This document shows positions 1 through 9,118 of a stretch of 64,000 bases of DNA, in pieces. The position numbers were made by a program, and so were the translations under genes. The stretch spans positions 248,001 through 312,000 of the forward strand of contig NZ_MLCE01000026.1 in NCBI RefSeq assembly GCF_002300165.1. The letters are read 5' to 3'. How positions within the stretch are numbered: the stretch's first letter is position 1; each line of letters begins with the position of its first letter. This stretch comes from Streptomyces sp. Tue6028. GTDB lineage: Bacteria > Actinomycetota > Actinomycetes > Streptomycetales > Streptomycetaceae. The notes under the pieces were generated by a model. The model did no database searches. It was given only the letters and a program-made list of their open reading frames with translations, and was not told the DNA's origin.

Positions 1-518
1 CGCACGAGATCGCCAAGGCGCTGAGCGAGATCGTGACGCGGGAGTGCGAGGCCGCCAGGCTTTCGACGCCCCGGATCTCGGTGGAGCCGGGCCGGGCGAT
101 CGTGGGCCCGACCGCCTTCACGCTCTACGAGGTCGGCACGATCAAGCCCCTCGACGGGCTGCGTACGTACGTCTCGGTGGACGGGGGCATGTCCGACAAC
201 ATCCGTACGGCGCTGTACGACGCCGAGTACAGCGTCGCGCTGGTGTCGCGGACCTCGGACGCCGACCCCATGCTCGTCCGTGTCGTCGGCAAGCACTGCG
301 AGAGCGGCGACATCGTGGTGAAGGACGCCTTCCTGCCCTCCGACGTGGCTCCGGGCGATCTCATCGCGGTGCCGGCGACCGGGGCGTACTGCCGTTCCAT
401 GGCCAGCAACTACAACCACGCGCTGCGTCCGCCGGTCGTCGCCGTGCAGGACGGGGCGGCCCGGGTGATCGTCCGGCGCGAGACGGAGGAGGACCTGCTG
501 CGCCTCGACGTGGGCTGA
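1..518 (+). CDS. lysA: Diaminopimelate decarboxylase, C-terminal part
   Basis: The 5' end lies outside the window; the reading frame runs from base 3 to the TGA at 516-518, about 171 residues. The enzyme is PLP-dependent and converts meso-diaminopimelate to L-lysine, the last step of lysine synthesis. The visible part is the C-terminal beta domain of alanine-racemase-fold decarboxylases. It shows EPGRAIVG (substrate phosphate/carboxylate region), GGMSDNIRTALY, the CESGD motif carrying the active-site cysteine supplied across the dimer, and YCRSMASNYN near the end. It lies upstream of hom, thrC and thrB, so aspartate-family amino acid genes are grouped. A strong hairpin follows directly, suggesting that lysA ends its own transcript. 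Confidence 0.95.
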   Translation, partial: HEIAKALSEIVTRECEAARLSTPRISVEPGRAIVGPTAFTLYEVGTIKPLDGLRTYVSVDGGMSDNIRTALYDAEYSVALVSRTSDADPMLVRVVGKHCESGDIVVKDAFLPSDVAPGDLIAVPATGAYCRSMASNYNHALRPPVVAVQDGAARVIVRRETEEDLLRLDVG

Positions 519-541
519 GCGGTGTTCGAACCGGTGTCGGT

Positions 542-585
542 GATGTCGGCCGAGAGGTGGCCTGTCCACCCACTCGGCCGACATC
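542..585 (+). terminator. Hairpin after lysA
   Basis: GATGTCGGCCGAG at 542-554 pairs perfectly with 573-585 (13 bp), and the loop holds a second pairing, GGTGG with CCACC. There is no T-tract, which is usual for Streptomyces. A second 8-bp hairpin (614-621 with 635-642) lies between it and hom, so the 228-bp spacer could also act as a leader for hom. Confidence 0.6.
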
Positions 586-746
586 GGGGGACGCCGGCTG
601 AGAAGCTTGACCTGCGGCGGAAGATCTCCTGCGGTCCGCCGCCGTGAAAATGAAATAGACGTCTCACGATCCGGACGAAGGATAGAAACTCCAGTCCGGT
701 GAGTGAGACTGGTCGAACCGAGAACGGTATGAGGAAACGAGGTCGG

Positions 747-2039
747 ATGATGCGTACGCGTCCGCTGAAGGTGGCGCTGCTGGGCTGTGGGGTTGTCGGC
801 TCAGAGGTGGCGCGCATCATGACGACGCACGCCGACGATCTCGCCGCCAGGATCGGAGCCCCGGTCGAGCTCGCGGGTGTCGCCGTCCGGCGCTCCTCGA
901 AGGTCCGGGAGGGCATCGCGCCCGAGCTGGTCACCACGGACGCCACCGCGCTCGTCAAACGCGGGGACCTCGACGTCGTCGTCGAGGTCATCGGCGGCAT
1001 CGAGCCCGCCCGTACGCTCATCACCACCGCCTTCGAGCACGGCGCCTCCGTCGTCTCCGCGAACAAGGCGCTCCTCGCCCAGGACGGCGCGGCCCTGCAC
1101 GCCGCGGCCGACGAGCACGGCAGGGACCTCTACTACGAGGCCGCCGTCGCCGGTGCCATCCCGCTGATCCGCCCGCTGCGCGAGTCCCTCGCCGGCGACA
1201 AGATCAACCGCGTGATGGGCATCGTCAACGGAACGACGAACTTCATCCTCGACAAGATGGACTCCACCGGCGCCGGCTATCAGGAGGCCCTCGACGAGGC
1301 CACCGCGCTCGGGTACGCCGAGGCCGACCCGACCGCCGACGTCGAGGGGTTCGACGCGGCCGCCAAGGCCGCCATCCTCGCCGGGATCGCCTTCCACACG
1401 CGTGTGCGCCTCGACGACGTCTATCGCGAGGGCATGACCGAGGTCACCGCCGCGGATTTCGCCTCGGCGAAGGAGATGGGCTGCACCATCAAGCTGCTCG
1501 CCATCTGCGAGCGGGCCGCCGACGGCGGGTCGGTCACCGCGCGCGTGCACCCCGCGATGATTCCGCTGAGCCACCCCCTCGCCTCCGTGCGCGGCGCGTA
1601 CAACGCCGTGTTCGTCGAGTCCGACGCGGCCGGGCAGCTCATGTTCTACGGGCCGGGTGCGGGCGGCGCCCCCACGGCCTCCGCGGTCCTCGGCGACCTG
1701 GTGGCCGTGTGCCGCAACAAGCTCAACGGCGCGACCGGACCGGGTGAGTCCGCGTACGCCGCGCTGCGGGTCTCGCCCATGGGCGACGTCGTCACCCGCT
1801 ACCACATCAGCCTCGATGTGGCCGACAAGCCGGGTGTTCTCGCCCAGGTCGCCACCGTCTTCGCCGAGCACGGTGTGTCGATCGATACGGTTCGCCAGCA
1901 GGGCAAGGACGGCGAGGCCTCCCTCGTCGTCGTCACGCATCGTGCGTCCGACGCGTCCCTCACCGGGACCGTCGAGGCGCTGCGCAGCCTCGACACCGTG
2001 CGGGGTGTCGCCAGCATCATGCGGGTTGAAGGAGAGTAA
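747..2039 (+). CDS. hom: Homoserine dehydrogenase
   Basis: Reduces aspartate semialdehyde to homoserine with NAD(P)H, the branch point toward threonine and methionine. The product is 430 residues from the ATG at 747, which has AACGAGG just upstream; an in-frame GTG at 699 would add 16 unusual residues and is less likely. Residues 9-21 form the Rossmann motif (LLGCGVVGSEVA). SANKALLA contains the conserved lysine (about K107), and NGTTNFIL lies in the substrate domain. The last ~80 residues form an ACT domain (DVADKPGVLAQVATVF), expected to give feedback inhibition by threonine. thrC follows after 6 bp, so the two genes are probably co-transcribed. Confidence 0.96.
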   Translation: MMRTRPLKVALLGCGVVGSEVARIMTTHADDLAARIGAPVELAGVAVRRSSKVREGIAPELVTTDATALVKRGDLDVVVEVIGGIEPARTLITTAFEHGASVVSANKALLAQDGAALHAAADEHGRDLYYEAAVAGAIPLIRPLRESLAGDKINRVMGIVNGTTNFILDKMDSTGAGYQEALDEATALGYAEADPTADVEGFDAAAKAAILAGIAFHTRVRLDDVYREGMTEVTAADFASAKEMGCTIKLLAICERAADGGSVTARVHPAMIPLSHPLASVRGAYNAVFVESDAAGQLMFYGPGAGGAPTASAVLGDLVAVCRNKLNGATGPGESAYAALRVSPMGDVVTRYHISLDVADKPGVLAQVATVFAEHGVSIDTVRQQGKDGEASLVVVTHRASDASLTGTVEALRSLDTVRGVASIMRVEGE

Positions 2040-2045
2040 CCAGCA

Positions 2046-3104
2046 ATGACCCACCAGTGGCGCGGAATCATCGAGGAGTACCGGGACCGGCTGCCGGTAT
2101 CCGACAGCACGCCGGTCGTGACGCTCCGTGAGGGCGGTACGCCGCTCGTGCCCGCGCAGGTGCTCTCCGAGCGCACGGGCTGCGAGGTCCACCTCAAGGT
2201 GGAGGGCGCCAACCCGACCGGGTCCTTCAAGGACCGCGGTATGACCATGGCCATCACGAAGGCCAAGGAGGAGGGGGCGAAGGCCGTCATCTGCGCCTCC
2301 ACCGGCAACACGTCCGCCTCCGCCGCGGCCTACGCGGTACGCGCCGGGATGGTGTCCGCCGTCCTGGTGCCGCAGGGCAAGATCGCGCTCGGCAAGATGG
2401 GCCAGGCCCTCGTGCACGGCGCGAAGATCCTCCAGGTCGACGGCAACTTCGACGACTGCCTCACGCTCGCCCGGTCGCTGTCCGACAACTACCCCGTGGC
2501 GCTGGTCAATTCGGTCAACCCGGTGCGTATCGAGGGCCAAAAGACCGCCGCCTTCGAGATCGTGGACATGCTCGGCGACGCGCCCGACATCCATGTGCTC
2601 CCGGTGGGCAACGCGGGCAACATCACCGCGTACTGGAAGGGGTACACGGAGTACGCCGCCGACGGTGTCGCGAAGCGGACCCCGCGCATGTGGGGTTTCC
2701 AGGCCTCCGGTTCCGCGCCCATCGTGCGCGGCGAGGTGGTCAAGGACCCGTCGACCATCGCCACCGCGATCCGCATCGGCAACCCCGCGTCGTGGAAGTT
2801 CGCGCTGGCGGCCCGGGACGAGTCGGGCGGCCTGATCGACGAGGTGACGGACCGTGAGATCCTGCGCGCCTACCGGCTGTTGGCCGCGCAGGAGGGCGTC
2901 TTCGTGGAGCCCGCGTCCGCCGCGTCCGTCGCCGGTCTGCTGAAGGCCGCCGAGCAGGGCATGGTCGACCCGGGCCAGACGATCGTCTGCACGGTCACCG
3001 GCAACGGCCTCAAGGACCCCGACTGGGCCGTCGCGGGCGCCCCGCAGCCGGTCACCGTCCCCGTGGACGCGGCGACCGCGGCGGAGCGGCTCGGCCTGGC
3101 ATGA
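2046..3104 (+). CDS. thrC: Threonine synthase
   Basis: PLP enzyme that converts O-phosphohomoserine to threonine. It has 352 residues, the usual size of the short bacterial class. NPTGSFKDRGMT carries the Schiff-base lysine (K62), followed by the phosphate-contacting STGNTSASAAAYA loop and, later, PVGNAGNITAYWKGY. The start ATG lies 6 bp after hom, with GGAGAG inside the end of hom serving as ribosome binding site. The next pathway gene, thrB, is separated by 535 bp and a hairpin, so hom-thrC form one unit and thrB probably has its own promoter. Confidence 0.96.
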   Translation: MTHQWRGIIEEYRDRLPVSDSTPVVTLREGGTPLVPAQVLSERTGCEVHLKVEGANPTGSFKDRGMTMAITKAKEEGAKAVICASTGNTSASAAAYAVRAGMVSAVLVPQGKIALGKMGQALVHGAKILQVDGNFDDCLTLARSLSDNYPVALVNSVNPVRIEGQKTAAFEIVDMLGDAPDIHVLPVGNAGNITAYWKGYTEYAADGVAKRTPRMWGFQASGSAPIVRGEVVKDPSTIATAIRIGNPASWKFALAARDESGGLIDEVTDREILRAYRLLAAQEGVFVEPASAASVAGLLKAAEQGMVDPGQTIVCTVTGNGLKDPDWAVAGAPQPVTVPVDAATAAERLGLA

Positions 3105-3639
3105 CACCGTCGGCGGGGGCCGGTCCTTCCCGGTCCGCCCCCGTCGGCCGTGGTCCGGCCCGTACCGGCCACCGGGTGCAGGCCCGAAGCGGGTGTGCGC
3201 ATCCGCCGGAAACAGGAGCACGCACCGGGCAGAAGTGGGTGTGTGCACCGGCCGAAAGGCGCTCGTGGCCCGACTTGGCGGAAAGCCGCCTGGCGTAAAG
3301 CCGCCACGTCGTCGCCGAAACGGCGTCGACAGGCCCGGGAAACGGGCGGATCCCCTCGGACACGGGTGGACAATCGCCAGAAGCCGACGGAAACCGCCCG
3401 ACGAAGGGGGCACCCTCGTGGCAACCCGACAGGGGGTGCACAGGGGGCTTACGACACGCATCGTGCGCCTCCTGTGCGCCCTATGTCGCCACAGAACCTT
3501 CCTTCGATAGGCTGTACCGAACCCGCCCGCCGCATATGCCGCGGTGCCGCGCCGTCATTGCGGCCTCCGGGTCTTCGGTACGTATCGCAGTTCATCGAGA
3601 ATCTCGCACATCACGCAGCTCAAGGAGAGTCATCGAGCG
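3105..3639. other. Gene-free spacer between thrC and thrB with imperfect repeats
   Basis: No convincing gene is present. Two imperfect 27-bp copies occur at 3186-3212 and 3232-3258 (about 21 of 27 bases alike, core GGGTGTG), and AAAGCCGCC occurs twice near 3283-3305. The last 100 bp must hold the thrB promoter and its ribosome binding site AAGGAGAG (3622-3629). I could not assign -35 and -10 boxes with confidence. Confidence 0.5.
3111..3146 (+). terminator. Hairpin after thrC
   Basis: A stem of about 10 bp (3111-3120 with 3137-3146, one G-T pair) begins 6 bp after the thrC stop. There is no T-tract. It probably ends the hom-thrC transcript. Confidence 0.5.
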
Positions 3640-4569
3640 ATGGCCGGTCCAGCGTTCCGCGCCGCCGCCGTCCGGGTGCGCGTCCCCGCCACCAGTGCCA
3701 ACCTCGGCCCGGGTTTCGACGCCCTCGGCCTGTCACTGGGGCTCTACGACGACGTGGTCGTCCGGGTGGCCGACTCCGGGCTGCACATCGACATCGCAGG
3801 TGAGGGCAGTGACACCCTGCCCCGCGACGAGAGCCACCTCCTAGTCCGCTCCCTGCGCACCGCCTTCGACCTGCTGGGCGGACAGCCGCGCGGACTGGAG
3901 ATCGTCTGCGCCAATCGCATCCCGCACGGACGGGGCCTCGGCTCCTCCTCCGCCGCCATCTGCGCCGGCATCGTCGCCGCCCGCGCGGTGACCATAGGAG
4001 GGGACACCAAGCTCGACGACAGCGCGCTGCTGGAGCTCGCCACCGAGATCGAGGGACACCCCGACAACGTCGCGGCCTGCCTGCTCGGCGGCTTCACGCT
4101 CTCCTGGATGGAGGCCGGCGCGGCCCGTGCCATCAGGATGGATCCCGCCGATTCCATCGTTCCGGTGGTTTTCGTACCGGGAAAGCCGGTCCTCACCGAG
4201 ACCGCGCGCGGACTGCTGCCGCGCACCGTGCCGCACGTCGACGCCGCCGCCAACGCGGGCCGTGCCGCGCTGCTCGTCGAGGCCCTCACCCGGCGCCCCG
4301 AGCTGCTGCTGCCCGCCACCGAGGACCGGCTGCACCAGGAGTACCGGGCCCCGGCGATGCCGGAGAGCGCGGCCCTCGTGGAGCGTCTGCGCGCGGACGG
4401 AATTCCCGCGGTGATTTCCGGCGCGGGCCCCACAGTCCTCGCTCTGGCGGACCGGGCGTCGGCCGACAAGGTTGCCGATCTCGCAGGTCAGGGCTGGGCC
4501 GCCAACCGGCTGGACCTCGACGCCCAAGGGGCGAGCGTGCTGCCGCTCGCACCCGTCGGGGTCAATTGA
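3640..4569 (+). CDS. thrB: Homoserine kinase
   Basis: Phosphorylates homoserine with ATP to O-phosphohomoserine, the substrate of ThrC. It is a GHMP-family kinase of 309 residues. VRVRVPATSANLGPGFD is the N-terminal family signature, and PHGRGLGSSSAAICAG is the glycine/serine-rich ATP loop. VISGAGPTVLAL near the C-terminus is the third GHMP motif. The ATG at 3640 sits 10 bases after AAGGAGAG; the longer in-frame extension upstream lacks such a site. No clear terminator separates it from the rho leader. Confidence 0.95.
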   Translation: MAGPAFRAAAVRVRVPATSANLGPGFDALGLSLGLYDDVVVRVADSGLHIDIAGEGSDTLPRDESHLLVRSLRTAFDLLGGQPRGLEIVCANRIPHGRGLGSSSAAICAGIVAARAVTIGGDTKLDDSALLELATEIEGHPDNVAACLLGGFTLSWMEAGAARAIRMDPADSIVPVVFVPGKPVLTETARGLLPRTVPHVDAAANAGRAALLVEALTRRPELLLPATEDRLHQEYRAPAMPESAALVERLRADGIPAVISGAGPTVLALADRASADKVADLAGQGWAANRLDLDAQGASVLPLAPVGVN

Positions 4570-4958
4570 CGGCGCACGGTTGCCGGATTTGGAGAGGGGG
4601 AATGTTTGTTGGATCCGGTAGTGTTAACCTCAAGTCTGCACCCGACCCCACCATGGCGAGGTGCTTCGCGTCCCCGTCCGGGACAACCATTCTTCCGGGA
4701 GCCTCCCAAACTGCTTTGTGCCACGCATTGGGTGCTATGCGCTGAGCAGTGCTGAGCACGCTCCGGAACCGGCGTGACCGAGCCGATGACACCGCAATTC
4801 AGTGCCACGGGCCCGGAATCGTCATCACCAGATATTTCTTCCGCCGCTTTGGCGGACCACCGCCCCGGCACGGTCCACACAAGCAAGGACCAACGTCGGA
4901 CAGCACAACCGGTCGCCGAGCCAGACAGGCCGACGTCCGCTCCAGGGAAGGACCCTTC
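4570..4958 (+). promoter_or_regulatory. Long upstream region of rho
   Basis: This 389-bp stretch has no credible gene. It contains TTGTTG (4606-4611) and AT-rich TAGTGTTAACCT (4619-4630), which suggest a promoter, but the spacing does not fit a standard sigma-HrdB site. Small hairpins occur, e.g. GTCCC (4670-4674) with GGGAC (4680-4684). Long leaders where Rho ends its own message are known in other bacteria; here that is inference. Confidence 0.4.
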
Positions 4959-6944
4959 GTGAGCGACACCACCGATCTGATGGGCGCACGTGTCGAGGAG
5001 ACCGCTGCCGCGCCCGCCACGGACGCCTCCGCGCCTGCCACCGGTGCCGGCTCCCGGCGGCGCCGCGGTACCGGCCTCGAGGGCATGGTGCTGGCCGAGC
5101 TGCAGCAGGTCGCATCCGGCCTCGGCATCAGGGGCACCGCGCGCATGCGCAAGAGCCAGCTGATCGAGGTCATCAAGGAGGCGCAGGCCGGGGGTGCTCC
5201 GGCCGCCAAGGCCGAGGCCGCCACCGAGACCAAGCCGAAGCGCCGGACCACCTCGAAGGCTCGTACCGGCGAGGACGCCGCCGCTCCGGCCGAGAAGAAG
5301 GCCGAGAAGCCCGCCGCCGAGAAGGCCGTGGCTCAGCAGCAGATCGAGATTCCCGGCCAGCCCGCCAGCGAGGACGCCCCCGTGGAGCGCCGTCGTCGCC
5401 GTGCCACCGCCGAGGCCGGCAGCCCCGAGACGGTCGCCGCCGAGGCGAAGGGCGAGCCGAAGGCCGAGGCGAAGGCCGAGACGCAGGGCGAGGCCAAGAC
5501 CGACACCGAGGGCACCGACGGCCGTCAGGGACGTCGCGACCGTCGCGACCGCGACCGGGGCGGCCGTGACCGCCGCGGCAAGGGCGACGAGCAGCAGGGC
5601 GGTGGGCAGCAGCGTCCGGACCGTCAGCAGCAGGGCGGTGGCGGTGGCCGCCAGGACCGCCAGCAGCAGCGTGACAACGGACCGCGGGTCGACGAGGACG
5701 ACGACTTCGAGGGCGGCCGCCGTGGCCGGCGCGGGCGCTACCGCGACCGTCGTGGCCGTCGTGGCCGTGACGAGATCGCCGAGCCGCAGCTCGCCGAGGA
5801 CGACGTCCTGATCCCCGTCGCGGGCATCCTCGACATCCTCGACAACTACGCCTTCATCCGTACGTCGGGCTACCTGCCGGGTCCCAACGACGTGTACGTC
5901 TCCCTCGCCCAGGTCCGCAAGAACGGTCTGCGCAAGGGCGATCACGTCACCGGCGCGGTCCGTCAGCCCAAGGAGGGCGAGCGCCGCGAGAAGTTCAACG
6001 CGCTCGTGCGCCTCGACTCCGTCAACGGCATGGCGCCCGAACACGGCCGCGGCCGCCCGGAGTTCACCAAGCTGACGCCGCTGTACCCGCAGGACCGGCT
6101 CCGTCTGGAGACCGACCCGGGCGTGCTGACCACCCGCATCATCGACCTCGTCGCGCCGATCGGTAAGGGCCAGCGCGGTCTGATCGTGGCCCCGCCGAAG
6201 ACCGGCAAGACCATGATCATGCAGGCGATCGCCAACGCGATCACGCACAACAACCCCGAGTGCCACCTGATGGTCGTCCTGGTCGACGAGCGTCCGGAAG
6301 AGGTCACCGACATGCAGCGGTCGGTGAAGGGCGAGGTCATCTCCTCGACCTTCGACCGTCCGGCCGAGGACCACACCACGGTCGCGGAGCTCGCCATCGA
6401 GCGCGCCAAGCGCCTGGTGGAGCTGGGCCATGACGTCGTCGTGCTGCTCGACTCGATCACGCGTCTGGGCCGTGCGTACAACCTCGCCGCCCCGGCCTCC
6501 GGCCGCATCCTGTCCGGTGGTGTCGACTCGACGGCCCTCTACCCGCCGAAGCGCTTCTTCGGTGCCGCGCGCAACATCGAGGACGGCGGCTCGCTGACCA
6601 TCCTCGCGACCGCGCTCGTCGACACCGGGTCCCGCATGGACGAGGTGATCTTCGAGGAGTTCAAGGGCACCGGCAACGCCGAGCTCAAGCTCGACCGGAA
6701 GCTCGCCGACAAGCGCATCTTCCCGGCGGTGGACGTCGACGCGTCCGGCACCCGTAAGGAAGAGATCCTGCTCGGCAGCGACGAGCTCGCCATCACCTGG
6801 AAGCTGCGCCGCGTGCTGCACGCGCTCGACCAGCAGCAGGCGATCGAGCTGCTGCTCGACAAGATGAAGCAGACGAAGTCGAACGCCGAGTTCCTGCTCC
6901 AGATCCAGAAGACGACGCCGATGCCGGGCAACGGCAACGACTGA
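4959..6944 (+). CDS. rho: Transcription termination factor Rho, actinobacterial long form
   Basis: Hexameric RNA-dependent ATPase/translocase that releases transcripts. The product is 661 residues from the GTG at 4959, with AGGGAAGGA upstream. Residues about 30-65 are the Rho_N helical domain (LEGMVLAELQQVASGLGIRG). About 200 residues of low complexity follow, first Ala/Glu/Lys-rich and then Arg/Gly/Gln-rich (RRDRRDRDRGGRDRRG). Next come the cold-shock-like primary RNA site (GILDILDNYAFIRTSGYL) and the ATPase core with Walker A PPKTGKT (about 412-418), Walker B VVVLLDSITRLGRAYN and the SGRILSGGVDSTAL loop. E. coli Rho is 419 residues; the inserted tract is typical of actinobacteria. A perfect hairpin follows. 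Confidence 0.97.
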   Translation: MSDTTDLMGARVEETAAAPATDASAPATGAGSRRRRGTGLEGMVLAELQQVASGLGIRGTARMRKSQLIEVIKEAQAGGAPAAKAEAATETKPKRRTTSKARTGEDAAAPAEKKAEKPAAEKAVAQQQIEIPGQPASEDAPVERRRRRATAEAGSPETVAAEAKGEPKAEAKAETQGEAKTDTEGTDGRQGRRDRRDRDRGGRDRRGKGDEQQGGGQQRPDRQQQGGGGGRQDRQQQRDNGPRVDEDDDFEGGRRGRRGRYRDRRGRRGRDEIAEPQLAEDDVLIPVAGILDILDNYAFIRTSGYLPGPNDVYVSLAQVRKNGLRKGDHVTGAVRQPKEGERREKFNALVRLDSVNGMAPEHGRGRPEFTKLTPLYPQDRLRLETDPGVLTTRIIDLVAPIGKGQRGLIVAPPKTGKTMIMQAIANAITHNNPECHLMVVLVDERPEEVTDMQRSVKGEVISSTFDRPAEDHTTVAELAIERAKRLVELGHDVVVLLDSITRLGRAYNLAAPASGRILSGGVDSTALYPPKRFFGAARNIEDGGSLTILATALVDTGSRMDEVIFEEFKGTGNAELKLDRKLADKRIFPAVDVDASGTRKEEILLGSDELAITWKLRRVLHALDQQQAIELLLDKMKQTKSNAEFLLQIQKTTPMPGNGND

Positions 6945-6966
6945 GTCCGTAGGACAAGCAAGACAA

Positions 6967-7005
6967 GGGCCGCCCCCGTCACGCAGGTGACGGGGGCGGC
7001 CCTTT
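6967..7005 (+). terminator. Intrinsic terminator of rho
   Basis: A perfect 16-bp stem, 6967-6982 with 6987-7002, has a GCAG loop and is followed by TTT. This is the most canonical terminator near the start of the window. Confidence 0.9.
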
Positions 7006-7093
7006 GCGCTGCCCGGGGCAGGTGTACGATCTCGCTTCTTTCAGCATTCACTGAATTCCAGCATTGAATTCACCTGTCTCAGGGGGGACTTGA

Positions 7094-8905
7094 GTGGATA
7101 CATCCATATCCGGCCGTGGTCGTCACAGACGTCGGATACGCATCGCCGTGCCCGTCGCGGCGGCAGGCCTGGCGGCAGCGGTCGCCGGCGCGCTCCTGAT
7201 GTCGTCCGCGAACGCCGCCACGGCGCTGCCCACGCCGACCGTCAAGCCCAGCACGTCCTCGCCCTCCCTGAGCGAGCTGACGAAGCGGGTCGCGGGAGCC
7301 GTGGCGGGCGACGACACCGCGGGTGAGACGACCAAGAAGTCGTCGCTGAGCGCGAGCACGGACAGCGCGAGCGTCGACCCGAAGATCATCGGTGGCAGCC
7401 AGACCACCATCACCACCGCCCCGTGGATGGCGCAGCTCTGGTACTACGACGACAAGGGCACCACGAGCGAGAGCGACGACCTCGGCTTCTTCTGCGGCGG
7501 CTCCGTCGTGTCGCCGACGAAGATCCTCACCGCCGCGCACTGCGTCAAGGGCTACGACTGGCACGCCAACGGCGCCGTCGTGACGGGCACCGCGCAGCTG
7601 CCGACCACCGACTCCTCGGGCAACACCAATCTGCACGGCGGCACCGTCTCGGGCGTCTGGCGGCAGTGGAACCACCCCTCGTACAGCTCGACGACCATCG
7701 ACAACGACATCGCGGTCATCACGCTGGCGAGCCCTGTCACGGCCAAGCCGATCCGCATGACGACGTCCGGTGACACCACCTCGTACGCGTCCGGCACCAA
7801 GGCGACGCTGTACGGCTGGGGCCGTACCAGCTCCACCAGCGAGGACATCTCCGAGACGCTGAAGACGGCCACGCTGCCCATCAAGTCCGACACCACCTGC
7901 GCCGGCTACTACGGCAGCGACTTCGTCAAGGGCCACATGGTCTGCGCGGGCGACGCGGCGACCGGCAGCGACACCGGGACCACCACGGCGTGCAACGGCG
8001 ACTCCGGCGGCCCGCTGATCGTCGGCGGCCGTATCGTCGGCGTCGTCTCCTGGGGTGTGAAGGACTGTGTCGAGAAGGGCGCGTACAGCGTCTTCTCCAA
8101 GGTGAGCACGTACGTGGGCGCGGCCTGGCCGCGGGTGGAGGACACCAACCTCAGCGGCGACCACAAGGCCGACCTGTGGGTGCGCAACTCCTCGACGAAG
8201 ACCGGGTACGAGAAGGACTCCAAGGGCACCTCGTTCGCCGCCCGTCAGACGTGGGGGGACTGGAACGGCGTCAACGTCGTGCTCCAGACCGACCTGAACC
8301 GTGACGGCTACCAGGACCTCGTCTACCGCGACAGCAGCAACGGCAACGTCTACTGGGCGCACTACGTCCAGGCGAGCGGTAACTGGTCCACCGACAAGAT
8401 CTTCAGCAGCTGGGGCACCCGCACCCGGATCATCGCCCCCGGCGACATCACCGGCGACGGCCTGCCCGACATGCTCTCCGTCGACTCCGCCGGAGCGATG
8501 TGGGAGTACCCGGGCAAGGGCAACGGCACCTTCTCGGCGCGTATCCAGGTCCGCACCGGCTGGAACCAGTACAACTCCATCCGCGGGCACGGCGACTTCA
8601 CCGGCGACGGAAAGGCCGACCTGATCGCGCGCAGCAAGACCGGCTCGTACGTCTACCTCTACAAGGGCACGGGCAAGACCGGCAGCGAGGCCTTCTCCAG
8701 CCGCATCAAGGTGCGCACCTGGAGCGGCTACAACGCCTTCGACGCCCCCGGAGACGTGACCGGCGACGGCAAGGCCGACTTCCTGGCCCGCACGCCCGGC
8801 GGCACGCTCTACCTGTACCCGGGCACCGGCAAGGCGACCACGGAGATCTTCGCCACAAGAATCTCGGTCGGCACCGATTTCAAGCAGTACGACATCTTCG
8901 GCTGA
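7094..8905 (+). CDS. Secreted trypsin-like serine protease with FG-GAP repeats
   Basis: Predicted extracellular S1-family endopeptidase of 603 residues. A twin-arginine-free signal peptide (RRRIRIAVPVAAAGLAAAVAGALLM, cut near ANA) is followed by a Ser/Thr-rich pro-region. IIGGSQTTITTAPWMAQL marks the mature N-terminus. The catalytic triad is visible as H149 (LTAAHC), D205 (DNDIAVITL) and S304 (CNGDSGGP). The C-terminal ~240 residues hold at least four FG-GAP/VCBS-type calcium-binding repeats (DLNRDGYQDLV, DITGDGLPDML, DFTGDGKADLI, DVTGDGKADFL), a likely adhesion or substrate-binding propeller. The GTG start follows AGGGGGGAC. Natural substrate is unknown. Confidence 0.9.
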   Translation: MDTSISGRGRHRRRIRIAVPVAAAGLAAAVAGALLMSSANAATALPTPTVKPSTSSPSLSELTKRVAGAVAGDDTAGETTKKSSLSASTDSASVDPKIIGGSQTTITTAPWMAQLWYYDDKGTTSESDDLGFFCGGSVVSPTKILTAAHCVKGYDWHANGAVVTGTAQLPTTDSSGNTNLHGGTVSGVWRQWNHPSYSSTTIDNDIAVITLASPVTAKPIRMTTSGDTTSYASGTKATLYGWGRTSSTSEDISETLKTATLPIKSDTTCAGYYGSDFVKGHMVCAGDAATGSDTGTTTACNGDSGGPLIVGGRIVGVVSWGVKDCVEKGAYSVFSKVSTYVGAAWPRVEDTNLSGDHKADLWVRNSSTKTGYEKDSKGTSFAARQTWGDWNGVNVVLQTDLNRDGYQDLVYRDSSNGNVYWAHYVQASGNWSTDKIFSSWGTRTRIIAPGDITGDGLPDMLSVDSAGAMWEYPGKGNGTFSARIQVRTGWNQYNSIRGHGDFTGDGKADLIARSKTGSYVYLYKGTGKTGSEAFSSRIKVRTWSGYNAFDAPGDVTGDGKADFLARTPGGTLYLYPGTGKATTEIFATRISVGTDFKQYDIFG

Positions 8906-8944
8906 AATCGCAGGTGAACGCGGGTTCGCCCGCTTTCGCCGGTG

Positions 8945-8985
8945 ACGCAATGTGCCCATCGCGCCACGCGGTGGGCACATCGCGT
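8945..8985 (+). terminator. Hairpin after the protease gene
   Basis: ACGCAATGTGCCCA (8945-8958) pairs with 8972-8985 over 14 bp with one mismatch. It lies 40 bp past the stop codon. No T-tract. Confidence 0.55.
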
Positions 8986-9118
8986 TGTGCAACCCTTTCC
9001 CGGGTTTCCCCGTCTGACCGTACGGAGTGACCATGGAGCGGTACCCGTAGTCACGACCTGATGGGCTTGGCCCTGAAAGCAGGGGGTAACCGACCGCAGA
9101 CACAGGACTGAGGAGCAC

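Noticed and set aside
801..3461. Long minus-strand open frame opposite hom and thrC
   Set aside because: It is the antisense shadow of two clear genes in GC-rich DNA; the protein is Gly/Arg/Val-rich without any domain and has no ribosome site.
4606..4630. TTGTTG and TAGTGT/TAACCT as a rho promoter
   Set aside because: The boxes are 7-13 bp apart, not the 16-18 bp needed; kept only as a remark in the leader entry.
4488..6821. 777-codon minus-strand frame opposite rho
   Set aside because: Low-complexity translation of the complementary strand of the Rho coding region; no motif.
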